Notes: generated by a model not told the origin, from the sequence alone. DNA of 64,000 nt from KBS-96 sp963722585 (GCA_963722585.1 CAVRNU010000014.1:62001-126000), one strand, 5' to 3'; positions 17,857-27,208 are shown, counted from the stretch's first letter. A program made the numbers and translations.

Positions 17857-18229
17857 ACACTACTCCTTCTGATTGAAGTTCTTTAGTTCCAGGTTGTAGC
17901 CGGAGGTACGCTACGGCTGCCGATAGGGAGGCCGATTGTGAGCCGCGGCCGCCAGAGAGCGGATGCGCAATTACTAGTTGGTGCTGAATTTAGATAAGGA
18001 CGAAGCCAACAACCCCGATGGGGTTCATGGGCAAGTCAGGGAGTCGCCACAGAGCGCCCGCGCCTTCCACAAAGGAAGCTGCAACCGTGAGGCCTGTATT
18101 CGTCATCACTGTGCAAACGCGCTGCATCGGATAAAACTCCGTCTCTCACTCTCAGTGTAAAGGGCGTGTGAAGGTGAAGTCAAGATAAATATCCCGCGAT
18201 GCCAGCCATGAGTACTACTGAACTCTTGA
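17857..18229. other. 373-bp region without a convincing gene
   Basis: A 60-residue plus-strand frame (17978-18160) is present, but it has no ribosome-binding site or recognisable motif. The AGGAGT just before the 17856 start belongs to the slipin-like gene. I see no repeat, RNA or operator here. Confidence 0.5.
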
Positions 18230-19114
18230 CTAAGGCCGGGGCGGAACATCGCGGCCGCCTCGGAGGATATTCGCCACAGTCAGCGGTAGAAATTGTCGAG
18301 TAAGTGGACTTAGGACAACAGTAAACGCGCGCTTCAGTAAGATAAATTTTAACCGCACGCGCTCCCATTTCGTTCCGTATTTAGTAGTGAAGTACTGCTC
18401 AGCTTCGAGCATGTTCCGGTACCGAGCAAGCGACATGTGTCGGCCGAGGCTGGAAAGCGAAAGCGAATGCTCGAGAGCCTCATTCAAAACAAACACGCGA
18501 AGGCCCTGGTTTTGAAGAACACGAAACAGCCAGTAATCGAGATAGTCAAGCCAGAACTCAGATGTAAACGCTCCCAAAAAACGAATCGCAGATACGCGCA
18601 CTGCCGCTCCCGAATTCATTGCAATCAGCTCGCCGGGAAAAATTCCTGAGCTGCCTAGAGGAATCGCTTTGCGGCGCAGGACCTGAACTCTTCGAGGAGA
18701 ATGAACGATGTTGCCCTCAACAATGTGCGGAACGATCGCAGCAACATGCCGCTCGTTTTCAAGCACCTTTGTCTGTTGGACGCAGGCTGCCAGAAATGAA
18801 GCCGTCAGGTCCGTATCTGAATCGAGCAAGAGCAACCAGCCGATTCCCTGTGCTTCCGCTACCTCGAGCGCCTGGTTGTATGCCGGCGGCAGGCCGAGAT
18901 TCGCGCCAGCCTGGAAGACAAGTGTTTCGGCGGGGAACAAACGCTCCGGAATCGGGTAAGGCTCGGGCGTGTTGTCGTAGACGCACACAAGCAGACGGGC
19001 GGCCAAAGAAGGATCGAGTGAAAGCGCGCGATGCAGCGTTTGAACCGTTCGCGACTCCTGGGCGCGCTCACGGTACAACACAATCACTGCGCAAAGGTTC
19101 GGGCGAATCTCCAT
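18230..19114 (-). CDS. Glycosyltransferase family 2
   Basis: The 294-residue product has the GT-A start CAVIVLYRE, the nucleotide-binding VYDNTPE, the segment ANLGLPPAYNQALEVA and the DxD-type LLLDSDTDL motif. Overall layout resembles rhamnosyltransferase-type family 2 enzymes, which add sugars to surface polysaccharide from nucleotide-sugar donors. The C-terminus has an amphipathic hydrophobic stretch (FILLKRAFTVVLSPLTRQFLPLTVANIL) that may bind the membrane. It is the last gene of a minus-strand group with the cupin and M28 peptidase genes, with 19-bp and 6-bp gaps, but no functional link is evident. Confidence 0.88.
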   Translation of the reverse strand: MEIRPNLCAVIVLYRERAQESRTVQTLHRALSLDPSLAARLLVCVYDNTPEPYPIPERLFPAETLVFQAGANLGLPPAYNQALEVAEAQGIGWLLLLDSDTDLTASFLAACVQQTKVLENERHVAAIVPHIVEGNIVHSPRRVQVLRRKAIPLGSSGIFPGELIAMNSGAAVRVSAIRFLGAFTSEFWLDYLDYWLFRVLQNQGLRVFVLNEALEHSLSLSSLGRHMSLARYRNMLEAEQYFTTKYGTKWERVRLKFILLKRAFTVVLSPLTRQFLPLTVANILRGGRDVPPRP

Positions 19115-19133
19115 CTCTGACGAGGCCAGGCGC

Positions 19134-19598
19134 TTACGCCTCCGGTTCTTTCGAATGAAATGGATCGGGGCCGGTTACTTGAGAAGGAGGCTCGGGGCTT
19201 TCGATATCGAGATTCACCACGATAGGCTCCTGGCCACTTCGAACCACGATCGCCTCTACCGGCTCGTCCGCGCGGGCATTCATTTCCTGGTGCGGAACGT
19301 AAGGCGGAACATAGATAAAGTCGCCCGGCCCTGCTTCCTCGGCAAACTCGAGACGATCTCCCCATCGCATCCTTGCGCGGCCGCGAACAATATACAAGAC
19401 CGTCTCGAGCTCACCGTGATGATGCGCTCCGGTCCGCGCCGCGGGCTCGACGACAACCGTTCCTGCCCACAATTTGGTTGCCCCGGTTTTGGCGTGAGTG
19501 ATGGCGGCGGCACGGCTCATACCGGCTGTTTGCGGAGTATTTGGATCGAGCTCGCCGGCCCGTATGATCCGCACTCCATGCTCTTTCCAATCAGACAT
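19134..19598 (-). CDS. Cupin domain protein
   Basis: The 154-residue product is a single cupin barrel. Motif 1 is GAHHHGELETVLYIVRGRARMRWG, with metal-binding His and Glu, and motif 2 is GDFIYVPPYVPHQEMN. Such proteins bind Fe, Mn or Zn and serve as dioxygenases, isomerases or sensors; the sequence does not show which. The start directly follows the M28 peptidase gene with a 6-bp gap, so both are probably on one mRNA. Confidence 0.88.
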   Translation of the reverse strand: MSDWKEHGVRIIRAGELDPNTPQTAGMSRAAAITHAKTGATKLWAGTVVVEPAARTGAHHHGELETVLYIVRGRARMRWGDRLEFAEEAGPGDFIYVPPYVPHQEMNARADEPVEAIVVRSGQEPIVVNLDIESPEPPSQVTGPDPFHSKEPEA

Positions 19599-19604
19599 TT
19601 GTAC

Positions 19605-21239
19605 TCACTGTACAAAGCGCCGGAAGAAACTGTCCGCGTTCCAATGGGGGCGTTCGGCTGCGTTCGCGATGCGCACCGCCAGTGTGGCCATTAGTTCGTT
19701 GAACTTCGCCGCCGCTTGTTTATCGACTGGCTGCTTTGTATCGTCGGCCGGTCCGTGATAGCGCTCTTTGAACCAATTATCGCGGATCTTTTCCTCCGGC
19801 GTTCCCGGGTCGTAGCCGAAGCTCAAAAAGATGGACGGAATCCCCTTTTTGATGAAACTGTATTGGTCGCTACGGATGAAGATGTTTTCTTCCGGGTGTG
19901 GATCGTCCTGCACGCGGATTCCGTTCTCCTTCGCTGCTGCTTTGACATAATCCGCCAGGTCCGATTCCTTCAGCCCGTAGGCGCGCAGAATCTTCAGCGG
20001 GAACAGCGGCAGGTACATATCCAGATTGATGTCGGCCACGATGTTGTGTAACGGCACTGTCGGCTCAGCCGCGTACACTTCGGATCCGAATTCGCCCTCC
20101 TCTTCGCCCGTGCAGGCGAGAAACAAGATCGATCGCTTCGGCGCCGGTCCGGATTTGATAAGCCGCGCCGTTTCAATCAATGTAGCCACGCCGGAGGCGT
20201 TATCCATGGCGCCGTTATAAATGGCATCGCCGTTCACCGGCAAGCCAATGCCAATGTGATCGAGATGGGCGGACATCAGAACGTATTGATCTTTCAAGGC
20301 CGGATCGTTTCCCGGAATCATCGCCAGCACATTGGGCGATTCGACTTTTCCGCTCTCATAGTTGACTTTGGCGCGCAGCTTCGCCGGAAGCGCGAAGTGA
20401 GGGAGGGGCTTGCCTTCCTGATTGAGTTTGACGAGTTCGTCCAGAGTATGGCCGGTCCCGGCGAGAATCTTGTCCGCCGCTTCGGGGCTGATCAACCCAC
20501 CGAGTTTTCTCCTCCAACCTGAGTCATCGATTGTGGGAGGTTCCGGCCGCAATTCCGTCGTCATAGCCGTATTGATCAGCCGGGACCAGGGAAGATCAAT
20601 AACCTTCGGATTGACTAAACCCACTCCGCCGATCAACCCGACTTGCGCCGCTCGCTTTCTCGCCACTTCAGGTGAGCCGTAGTACGCGGCTAGAAGTGGG
20701 GCAACCGATTTGGGCGCGCCGCCTGCCAGGCGCACGCCAATAGCCCCTTTCGTCTTCAATCCCGCGAAATCGTCATAATGGTCCTCCGGGACGGTTAGTC
20801 CATACCCAATGAAAACCATGGGAGCCTCCACAATTTGGCCCGATTCTCCCGCCGCGGCCAGCGTGACCTGGTCAGGCACTTTCAGCGCCGTCGTTTTGCC
20901 CCCGGCAATGAGATCGAAACTCGATTTTTCGGCGATGACCCGGCGACTATCGAACTCAATCGGCTGCAGGAAGCCATTCGTCCCCGCAGGTTCGAGCCCG
21001 ACAGCCTGAAATTGCGTGACCGTGTAATCGGCCGCCTTCTTGTAGCCTTCGCTCCCCGTATAGCGGCCTTTCAAATCGTCGCTTGCCAAATATTCGATAT
21101 GTTTCCACCACAGCGACCCGTCGTCTTCCGCTTTCGACACAGCGGGCCCGCGGCCGGAACAGCCGGTGAGGGCGACTGCTATCCCGAGAACAAACGAACC
21201 CAATCGAATTATGTAATTTGGCCAACCTCGTTGGAACAT
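19605..21239 (-). CDS. M28-family zinc metallopeptidase lipoprotein
   Basis: The 544-residue product has a lipoprotein signal (LGIAVALTGC lipobox, Cys26). A PA-like insertion follows, then an M28 aminopeptidase catalytic domain: SAHLDHIG with the first zinc ligand, DNASGVATLIE with the bridging Asp, TGEEEGEFGSE with catalytic and ligand Glu, and DINLDMYLP. The last metal-site region reads RSDQYSFIKKGIP, with Gln where SDH is most common; I have seen SDQ in related sequences but cannot confirm it here. It is probably attached in the periplasm and cleaves N-terminal residues of peptides. It is divergent from ccmE across a 130-bp gap that must contain both promoters. Confidence 0.9.
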   Translation of the reverse strand: MFQRGWPNYIIRLGSFVLGIAVALTGCSGRGPAVSKAEDDGSLWWKHIEYLASDDLKGRYTGSEGYKKAADYTVTQFQAVGLEPAGTNGFLQPIEFDSRRVIAEKSSFDLIAGGKTTALKVPDQVTLAAAGESGQIVEAPMVFIGYGLTVPEDHYDDFAGLKTKGAIGVRLAGGAPKSVAPLLAAYYGSPEVARKRAAQVGLIGGVGLVNPKVIDLPWSRLINTAMTTELRPEPPTIDDSGWRRKLGGLISPEAADKILAGTGHTLDELVKLNQEGKPLPHFALPAKLRAKVNYESGKVESPNVLAMIPGNDPALKDQYVLMSAHLDHIGIGLPVNGDAIYNGAMDNASGVATLIETARLIKSGPAPKRSILFLACTGEEEGEFGSEVYAAEPTVPLHNIVADINLDMYLPLFPLKILRAYGLKESDLADYVKAAAKENGIRVQDDPHPEENIFIRSDQYSFIKKGIPSIFLSFGYDPGTPEEKIRDNWFKERYHGPADDTKQPVDKQAAAKFNELMATLAVRIANAAERPHWNADSFFRRFVQ

Positions 21240-21369
21240 GATTCACAATCGTATTGCATACAGCATGCCGGGAGATCGAGCGTCCGCGACTCGGTGGCAA
21301 ATAAGTACTATCGCTATAAGACGCCAAGCTCATCCATACTGCATCTATACTGAAGAAAAGCTCTTCCTT

Positions 21370-21831
21370 ATGAAAGCCTATGTGAAGTTTGGCCTTCTCA
21401 GCGCCCTGATTGTGGGTGCGCTCATCTGGCTCGCCGCCGGTGGAGTCAGCGAAACGCAGACCTATTACAAAACTATCCCCGAACTCCAAAAAATGGGAGA
21501 TTCCGCACAAGGCCAGCGGCTGCGTGTTGCCGGCGACGTCTCGCCGGGTTCGATTGTCAAAGCCGGAGCTTCGGTAACCTTCCTCTTGCATCAGGGTGCA
21601 CAACAGCTTAAAGTCGTCTACCGCGGAACCGAACCACTTCCCGATACTTTCAAAGGGGGGGCGCAAGCCATAGCCGATGGCCGGATAGGCTCGGATGGCG
21701 TTTTCGAGGCAAGTAAGGTTCAGGCCAAATGCGCGTCGAAATATGAGGCCAAACCTCCCCAGCAGCTTTCACATCCGGCTACAACGCCGACACGAGTGAC
21801 AGAGCAGGCACCGGCTAAAACGGCTAGTTAA
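21370..21831 (+). CDS. ccmE: Cytochrome c maturation haem chaperone CcmE, Cys-type
   Basis: The 153-residue product has one N-terminal transmembrane segment and a beta-barrel OB-fold (LRVAGDVSPGSIVKAG ... VTFLLHQGAQQLKVVYRGTEPLPDTFKGG). The haem-attachment site usually reads HxxxY. Here it is CASKY, with Cys121 and Tyr125, so a cysteine replaces the histidine that binds haem covalently in classical CcmE. CxxxY variants are known in some archaea and sulfate reducers. The ATG at 21370 is selected because it begins directly before the membrane segment; the frame is open upstream without homologous sequence. It is the first gene of the ccm operon, 20 bp before ccmF. Confidence 0.93.
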   Translation: MKAYVKFGLLSALIVGALIWLAAGGVSETQTYYKTIPELQKMGDSAQGQRLRVAGDVSPGSIVKAGASVTFLLHQGAQQLKVVYRGTEPLPDTFKGGAQAIADGRIGSDGVFEASKVQAKCASKYEAKPPQQLSHPATTPTRVTEQAPAKTAS

Positions 21832-21851
21832 GCAAGAGAAGGAAGATTGAC

Positions 21852-23864
21852 ATGGAAAACCTGGGCGCTCTCTCGATTCTGCTCGCCTTCTGCCTCTCAA
21901 TTTTCGCCGTCGCCGCAGCTTTGGCCGGCAAGTACGGGCGAAGACCGTTCCTGGTAGTGAGCGCCGAGCGCGCCGTTTATAGCGTTTGGATTCTGCTGAC
22001 GATCGCGTCCGGGTTGCTGGTGTACTCGCTCCTGACCGGAGACTACCGGCTTGCTTATGTAGTGGCGCATAGCAACAAAGCGATGTCGCCGCTATACAAA
22101 TTTACAGCGTGGTGGGGCGGACAGGAAGGCTCGCTGCTGCTGTGGAGCTGGCTGCTCGCCTCTTATTCCGCGCTGGCAGTCCGCTCGAACCGGCGCAAGT
22201 TTCGGAATATGATGCCGCTGGTAGTCGCCATTCTCATGACTACGGAAGCGTTCTTTACCAGCCTGATCACCTTCGTCGCCAGCCCGTTCCAGGTTCTCAT
22301 GGCCGGTAAGGGAATCATCCAAGCTCCCGACGGGAGCGGCCTCGATCCATTACTCCAGTGGTGGACGATGGCCATTCACCCGCCCATGCTCTATCTGGGC
22401 TATGTCGGCTCAGTCGTGCCATTTGCCTTCGCCATGGCATCGCTCATCAGCCGCCAGCCAGGTGAAGGCTGGATTCACACTACGCGGCGCTGGGCCATCG
22501 TAACGTGGCTCTTTCAGACCACTGGTATCACGCTGGGGATGGGTTGGGCTTACACGGTTCTGAGCTGGGGTGGTTACTGGGGCTGGGACCCGGTGGAAAA
22601 CGCATCGGTGATGCCATGGATTACAGCGACGGCGTTTCTGCATTCCGTCATGATGCAGGAGAAAAAAGGAATGATGAAGGTTTGGAACATGGTGTTGGTT
22701 TCGGCCACGTTCCTGCTCAGCATTCTGGGTACGACGCTTACTCGCACAGGCCTCGTGCAATCGGTGCACGCTTTCGCGCAATCGCCCATCAAGCCGTATT
22801 TCACGACGTTTCTGCTCGGCGCGCTGGCGCTGATCGCATTTGCGATCATTCGCAATCTGCCGTTTTTGAAAAGTGAGGCGCAGCTTGAGAGCGTTGTCTC
22901 GCGCGAATCGGGCTTTCTGTTCAACAATCTGATTCTGCTGGCAAGCTGCTTTGCGATCTTGTGGGGCACGCTGTTCCCGGTCATCATGGAGGCCCTCACC
23001 AACAACAAAGAAACGATCGATTCGCCGTATTATCTGCGGGTTGAAGTTCCAATCGCGCTGTTTCTGTTGTTTCTTACCGGAGTCGGTCCACTGATTGCCT
23101 GGCGGCGGAGCTCACTCGATAGCTTGAAACGCGCGTTTCTGATTCCCACGATAGTCGGCGTCCTGGTAGCCGCCGGATTAGCGGCAAGGGGCGTTCATCA
23201 TCCCACGGCGCTGCTTTCGTTCGCTCTGTGCGCCTTTGTGATCACCACGATTTCAAGTGAATTCTGGAAAGGTTCGCGCGCGATTGAGGCAAAGGAAAAG
23301 CTTTCGCTTCCACGCGCCGCATTCGAGCTGACGTGGCGCAACACCAGGCGCTATGGCGGATACCTGGTCCATCTCGGTATTGTTGCCATGTTCGTCGGAT
23401 TCACGGGGAGCGCCTTCAACCTGCATGAGGTACGCAACCTCGGGTTGGGCGAATCGGTGCGCTTCGGCCATTACGACCTGAAACTCGCTAATGTGGTTGA
23501 CGACGGCAATGATAATTACGAAGCGAGCCGCGCGTCGGTCGAGGTGTTCCGCAACGGCAAGCACATCGATTTGCTCGAACCCGAAATCAGGCTCTATAAG
23601 GCCAGCCAGTCGCAGAACTCGCTCGTGGGCTTGCGGCGCGCTTTGAACGAGGATTTGTATCTCGTGTATTCAGGAGTGATGCCCGATGGCCGCAGGGCTA
23701 CATTCCAGATGTACCAGCTCCCACTCGTTTCCTGGATCTGGATCGGCTTTTGGATCGTTCTATTCGGCACTTTGATTTGTCTCATTCCCAGCAAGCTGCG
23801 TTATCAGTACGCGCGCACGGAGGTTGTAGGTGTTGCGAGCCAGCCTGCCACGGTTGAACCTTAG
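21852..23864 (+). CDS. ccmF: Cytochrome c haem lyase subunit CcmF
   Basis: The 670-residue product is a polytopic membrane protein. The tryptophan-rich haem-handling WWD motif lies at about residues 238-252 (SWGGYWGWDPVENAS), and the CcmF landmark MAIHPPMLYLGYVG carries a haem-ligand His. CcmF takes haem from CcmE and attaches it to apocytochrome c on the outer face of the inner membrane. Length matches the family (about 650). The start ATG follows AAGGAAGATTGAC. Its end overlaps the GTG start of ccmH by 35 bases. Confidence 0.95.
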   Translation: MENLGALSILLAFCLSIFAVAAALAGKYGRRPFLVVSAERAVYSVWILLTIASGLLVYSLLTGDYRLAYVVAHSNKAMSPLYKFTAWWGGQEGSLLLWSWLLASYSALAVRSNRRKFRNMMPLVVAILMTTEAFFTSLITFVASPFQVLMAGKGIIQAPDGSGLDPLLQWWTMAIHPPMLYLGYVGSVVPFAFAMASLISRQPGEGWIHTTRRWAIVTWLFQTTGITLGMGWAYTVLSWGGYWGWDPVENASVMPWITATAFLHSVMMQEKKGMMKVWNMVLVSATFLLSILGTTLTRTGLVQSVHAFAQSPIKPYFTTFLLGALALIAFAIIRNLPFLKSEAQLESVVSRESGFLFNNLILLASCFAILWGTLFPVIMEALTNNKETIDSPYYLRVEVPIALFLLFLTGVGPLIAWRRSSLDSLKRAFLIPTIVGVLVAAGLAARGVHHPTALLSFALCAFVITTISSEFWKGSRAIEAKEKLSLPRAAFELTWRNTRRYGGYLVHLGIVAMFVGFTGSAFNLHEVRNLGLGESVRFGHYDLKLANVVDDGNDNYEASRASVEVFRNGKHIDLLEPEIRLYKASQSQNSLVGLRRALNEDLYLVYSGVMPDGRRATFQMYQLPLVSWIWIGFWIVLFGTLICLIPSKLRYQYARTEVVGVASQPATVEP

Positions 23865-24363
23865 ACTTTTGGCCGCTTTCTTTCTGGCAATCTGCACTAT
23901 TCTTGCCCAGGATCAAGACCCCACATCGCTGGGTACGCCGGCTGTTCTGCGCGTTGGCGACAAATTAGCCTGCCGCTGCCAAACCTGTCGCAACACAGTG
24001 GGCAACTGTCCCATGCTGCATTGCGGCTATACGGAGCCGATGCGCGAGCGCATCAAGAAAATGCAGGATGCAGGCATCGCCGATAACAACATCATCAACT
24101 CCATCGTCCAGGAACAGGGAGTTGTGGCGCTCGCCTCGCCACCAGCAACTGGTTGGGGATTCTTAACCTGGGTAATGCCAGGGGTTGCGCTTGTCATCGG
24201 ATTTCTGATTTACTCCTGGTGGGTCCGCCGCAACCGTCAACAGGAACCCGAAAAAATCAGTGAGTTCGACCGCGCGGTTCTCGACCGGTTTCGCGATCAA
24301 ATCGAATCCGAACTCGGCGAAACCAACGATATCCCCCGAGGTGGGCGAAGCGGAACGAAATGA
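23830..24363 (+). CDS. ccmH: CcmH-type thioredoxin-like apocytochrome reductase, cysteine-rich variant
   Basis: The 177-residue product has a signal peptide, a three-helix CcmH/CcmL domain and a C-terminal membrane helix (FLTWVMPGVALVIGFLIYSWWV). The redox CxxC is CQTC (Cys50, Cys53), preceded by LACR where the family usually has LRC. Three more cysteines surround it (Cys48, Cys60, Cys65). It would reduce the CxxCH thiols of apocytochromes before haem ligation. GTG at 23830 or TTG at 23833 give a normal signal peptide. It overlaps both neighbours (35 and 4 bases), indicating tight translational coupling. Confidence 0.88.
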   Translation: MLRASLPRLNLRLLAAFFLAICTILAQDQDPTSLGTPAVLRVGDKLACRCQTCRNTVGNCPMLHCGYTEPMRERIKKMQDAGIADNNIINSIVQEQGVVALASPPATGWGFLTWVMPGVALVIGFLIYSWWVRRNRQQEPEKISEFDRAVLDRFRDQIESELGETNDIPRGGRSGTK

Positions 24364-24785
24364 CGATTGTTTTCGCTGCCCTGCTCGTAATCGGCGTACT
24401 GGCTTTCACATTGTTTATCCGCCAGAAAGACATTCCCGAGCCGCTGCCTGTCTCACCGCTCCAGCATCTGGAAGACCGCAAATCAGTCATCTACGACAAT
24501 TTACGTGATCTTCAATTCGAATATCGCGTGGGCAAACTTTCGGATAACGATTACCAGCGCACGAAAATCTCGCTGCAGAAGGAGCTTGCGGGGGTGCTCG
24601 CCGAAATGGAAGAAACGGCGAGAAAGCTGGGGCTCGCTACGCGGCGGACCGCTCCGCCGTCCAAAGCTCAGGCGCAGCTCCAGACACAGGGTCTCAAAAC
24701 GCAAAATAAGTGCCCGCACTGTGGCGCAAGGTTTTCGCGCGCGATGCGCTATTGCGGCGAATGCGGAAAGGCAATGACGGCATGA
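24360..24785 (+). CDS. Membrane-anchored zinc-ribbon protein of the ccm operon (CcmI-like position)
   Basis: The 141-residue product has an N-terminal transmembrane segment, then a helical part (LQHLEDRKSVIYDNLRDLQFEYRVGKLSDNDYQ). This is reminiscent of the CcmI N-terminal region. A C-terminal zinc ribbon follows with Cys118, Cys121, Cys132 and Cys135 (CPHC ... CGEC). It overlaps ccmH by 4 bases and the next gene by 4 bases (ATGA). A role as assembly factor or apocytochrome chaperone is inferred from position only; the ribbon is not part of classical CcmI. Confidence 0.82.
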   Translation: MTIVFAALLVIGVLAFTLFIRQKDIPEPLPVSPLQHLEDRKSVIYDNLRDLQFEYRVGKLSDNDYQRTKISLQKELAGVLAEMEETARKLGLATRRTAPPSKAQAQLQTQGLKTQNKCPHCGARFSRAMRYCGECGKAMTA

Positions 24786-25792
24786 AATTTGTTGCGCTTT
24801 CGGTGTTTGTGCTGCTCCGCCTGCCGTTGTTGGCGGCTATCGATGGTGCCGTGACCAATGGGACTACGAATCAACCGCAGGCTGGAGTCTCGCTGACCCT
24901 GGTGAAACCGGGAGCGCAAGGCATGCAAACCTTGGGACAAACCACTTCGGACTCGCAGGGTCATTTTCATTTCGAAAACGACCAGCCGGGAGGAGGGCCT
25001 CAGCTCTTACAGGCGCAATACCAGGACGTTACGTACAACACGCTATTGACACCAAACATGCCCACCTCGGGCGTCGACGTTCGTGTTTTCGAAGCCACCA
25101 AGTCGCCGGCTTCCGCTCAAATCTTGCAGCACATACTCGTGATTCAGCCCTCGCCAGGTCAGACTGCGGTAAACGAAACGATCATGGTCAAAAACGGCAG
25201 TAATCGAACCTTCGCCAACTCCGACTCGGGCGACGCTCGATTCTTCCTGCCTCCGGCGGCGAACGGACAGGTTCGCATTCAAGTGCAGGGTCCCGGCGGC
25301 ATGCCGCTTCCCCGGCCGGCAGAGCGGACGGACGAAGACAACGTATTTAAGATCGATTACCCGATCAAGCCCGGCCAGACCGAGTTCGATATCAGCTACG
25401 TATTGCCCGTCGGCTCGCCCGAAACGTTCAAGGGTCGCACCGAAAAGATCAAGGGCCAGCCCGATGCGCCGGTTCGCTTGGTCGTTCCATCTGGCGTTAC
25501 GGTCGAGAGTCCAGACATTCGGCCGCTCGGTCGGGAGCCGCAAACCCAAGCGATGATTTACGACCTCGCCAGGCCCTCGTTCAGCCTGAATGTGACGGGT
25601 ACTGGCAGCCTCAGCCAGGGCGGAGACGATTCAGCGGCAAGCGAAGATGAATCCGACAGGCCGAAAGTGGAACAGGAAAACCCTCCCATTTATCATCATC
25701 TCGGTCTACTGGCCGGCCTCGCCTTGGCCATACTTGGAACGGGTGTGGCGCTCCTTTACCGTTCCTCGCCTGTGCGCGATCCGGGAAGATAG
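24782..25792 (+). CDS. Carboxypeptidase-regulatory-like domain membrane protein in the ccm operon
   Basis: The 336-residue product starts at the ATG inside the ATGA overlap. It has a signal peptide (MKFVALSVFVLLRLPLLAA), then a carboxypeptidase-regulatory-like beta sandwich (IDGAVTNGTTNQPQAGVSLTLV). A second beta-rich region ends in a charged linker, followed by one C-terminal transmembrane helix (LGLLAGLALAILGTGVALLY). Topology predicts a periplasmic domain tethered by its C-terminus. It lies between the lyase genes and ccmA, so it probably has an accessory role in cytochrome assembly. No enzymatic motif is visible. Confidence 0.85.
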   Translation: MKFVALSVFVLLRLPLLAAIDGAVTNGTTNQPQAGVSLTLVKPGAQGMQTLGQTTSDSQGHFHFENDQPGGGPQLLQAQYQDVTYNTLLTPNMPTSGVDVRVFEATKSPASAQILQHILVIQPSPGQTAVNETIMVKNGSNRTFANSDSGDARFFLPPAANGQVRIQVQGPGGMPLPRPAERTDEDNVFKIDYPIKPGQTEFDISYVLPVGSPETFKGRTEKIKGQPDAPVRLVVPSGVTVESPDIRPLGREPQTQAMIYDLARPSFSLNVTGTGSLSQGGDDSAASEDESDRPKVEQENPPIYHHLGLLAGLALAILGTGVALLYRSSPVRDPGR

Positions 25793-25802
25793 CGGCAGGC
25801 CA

Positions 25803-26513
25803 ATGCCCGTTGCTATCGCGCTTGAAGGTGTCTGGAAATATTACGGCGACTATCCGGCGCTACGCGACTACTCACTCGATGTTGCGGAGGGAAGTTGCTG
25901 CGCGCTGCTGGGCCGGAATGGCGCGGGCAAGACAACACTTTTGCGGGTGCTTGCGGGTTTGTCGCCATTTCAAAGAGGCGATATATCTGTGCTGGGAGCA
26001 AAGCCTCGCAGTAGTGAAGCGCGGCGCGTCTCTGGGTTTCTGGGGCACGGCATCGGCGTCTATGAAGACTTAAGCGCGCGCGAAAACCTCGATTTCTTTG
26101 CGGCCGCTCTCGGCGTCTCACGAGACAAGCAGGCGATTTCGCGGTGGCTCGAACGTGTCGATCTGGCGCGAGTGGCCGGCATACCTGTTCGCCAGTATTC
26201 CCGTGGCATGCGCCAGCGGCTGGCGCTCGCTCGCACGTTCCTGGGGTCGCCTCGCCTTCTGCTTCTCGACGAACCTTTCACCTCTCTCGACGATCGCGCA
26301 ATAAACATGCTTGGTGAGCTGTTAAGCGAAGCTCGAGACCGTGGCGCCACGATTCTCTTTTCGACGCACCAGATGCGAGAGGCTATGGCAATCGCCTCGC
26401 ATGTGGCGTTGATCGAACAGGGCAAGTTGCGCTATTCAGGGGAACGCACGCAAGCCATGCTCGACGATCCAGCGCTGCTCTACCGCGAATACATGGAGCT
26501 GGGCGGCATTTAG
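25803..26513 (+). CDS. ccmA: Haem exporter ATP-binding protein CcmA
   Basis: The 236-residue product is an ABC ATPase with Walker A GRNGAGKTT (near residue 38), signature YSRGMRQRLALAR, Walker B LLLLDEPF and the switch His in STHQM. CcmA drives release of holo-CcmE from the CcmCD complex. The ATG at 25803 gives the normal length; the frame continues upstream into the previous gene without family sequence. Position before ccmB and ccmC supports CcmA over a general ABC-2 ATPase. Confidence 0.93.
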   Translation: MPVAIALEGVWKYYGDYPALRDYSLDVAEGSCCALLGRNGAGKTTLLRVLAGLSPFQRGDISVLGAKPRSSEARRVSGFLGHGIGVYEDLSARENLDFFAAALGVSRDKQAISRWLERVDLARVAGIPVRQYSRGMRQRLALARTFLGSPRLLLLDEPFTSLDDRAINMLGELLSEARDRGATILFSTHQMREAMAIASHVALIEQGKLRYSGERTQAMLDDPALLYREYMELGGI

Positions 26514-26518
26514 CGCGG

Positions 26519-27190
26519 ATGAATGCCTTTACGCAGGCGCTATCGGTGGCGCGCAAAGACCTGGCAATCGAATTCCGCACGAAGGAGTCGCTCAACTCCG
26601 CCGGAGCGTTCTCGATCGTCATTCTAGTGCTGTTCAGCTTTGCCTTCGACCTTTCCGGCGAGGAAACCAGAGACATTTCGGGCGGCTTGCTCTGGCTTTG
26701 CTTCTCTTTTGCCGGCGCTCTCGTGTTCAATCGGGGCTTCGCGCGCGAATTACCCAATGAGTGCCTCGACGCCCTGCTCGCTTCGCCGTTGTCGGCCAGC
26801 AGTCTCGTTGTGGGAAAGGCTATCACCAGCGTAGTGCTGTTGCTTATCGTGGAAGCCGTGTCGTTTTTCGTGTTCGGCATCTTTTATAACGTTCGCTGGC
26901 TCCAGCAGCCATTCACGCTTCTTGCCGTATGTATGCTGGCTACTTGGGGCATTTGTATCATCGGTTCCGTCTTTGGAGCGCTCACAGTAAATCTCCGTCT
27001 GAGGGAGCTGATGCTGCCGGTGGTGATCTATCCGTTGCTGATTCCGCTACTGATCGCCGCTATCGAACTGACAAATTTAGTTCTGACCAATCAACCGGTC
27101 AGCTTTCTATGGCTGCGCGTTCTGTTGGTGTTCGACATTATTTTCACCAGTCTCGCGATCGCCCTGGCGGAAATAATTTTGGTGAACTAG
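26519..27190 (+). CDS. ccmB: Haem exporter permease CcmB
   Basis: The 223-residue product is a six-helix membrane protein with the CcmB start VARKDLAIEFRTKESLNSAGAF, the region ELPNECLDALLASPLSASSLVVGK and the segment LPVVIYPLLIPLLIAA. It partners CcmA as an ABC-type complex with CcmCD. The start lies 5 bp after the ccmA stop. Confidence 0.93.
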   Translation: MNAFTQALSVARKDLAIEFRTKESLNSAGAFSIVILVLFSFAFDLSGEETRDISGGLLWLCFSFAGALVFNRGFARELPNECLDALLASPLSASSLVVGKAITSVVLLLIVEAVSFFVFGIFYNVRWLQQPFTLLAVCMLATWGICIIGSVFGALTVNLRLRELMLPVVIYPLLIPLLIAAIELTNLVLTNQPVSFLWLRVLLVFDIIFTSLAIALAEIILVN

Positions 27191-27208
27191 AAAGATATAA
27201 GGAGACTT

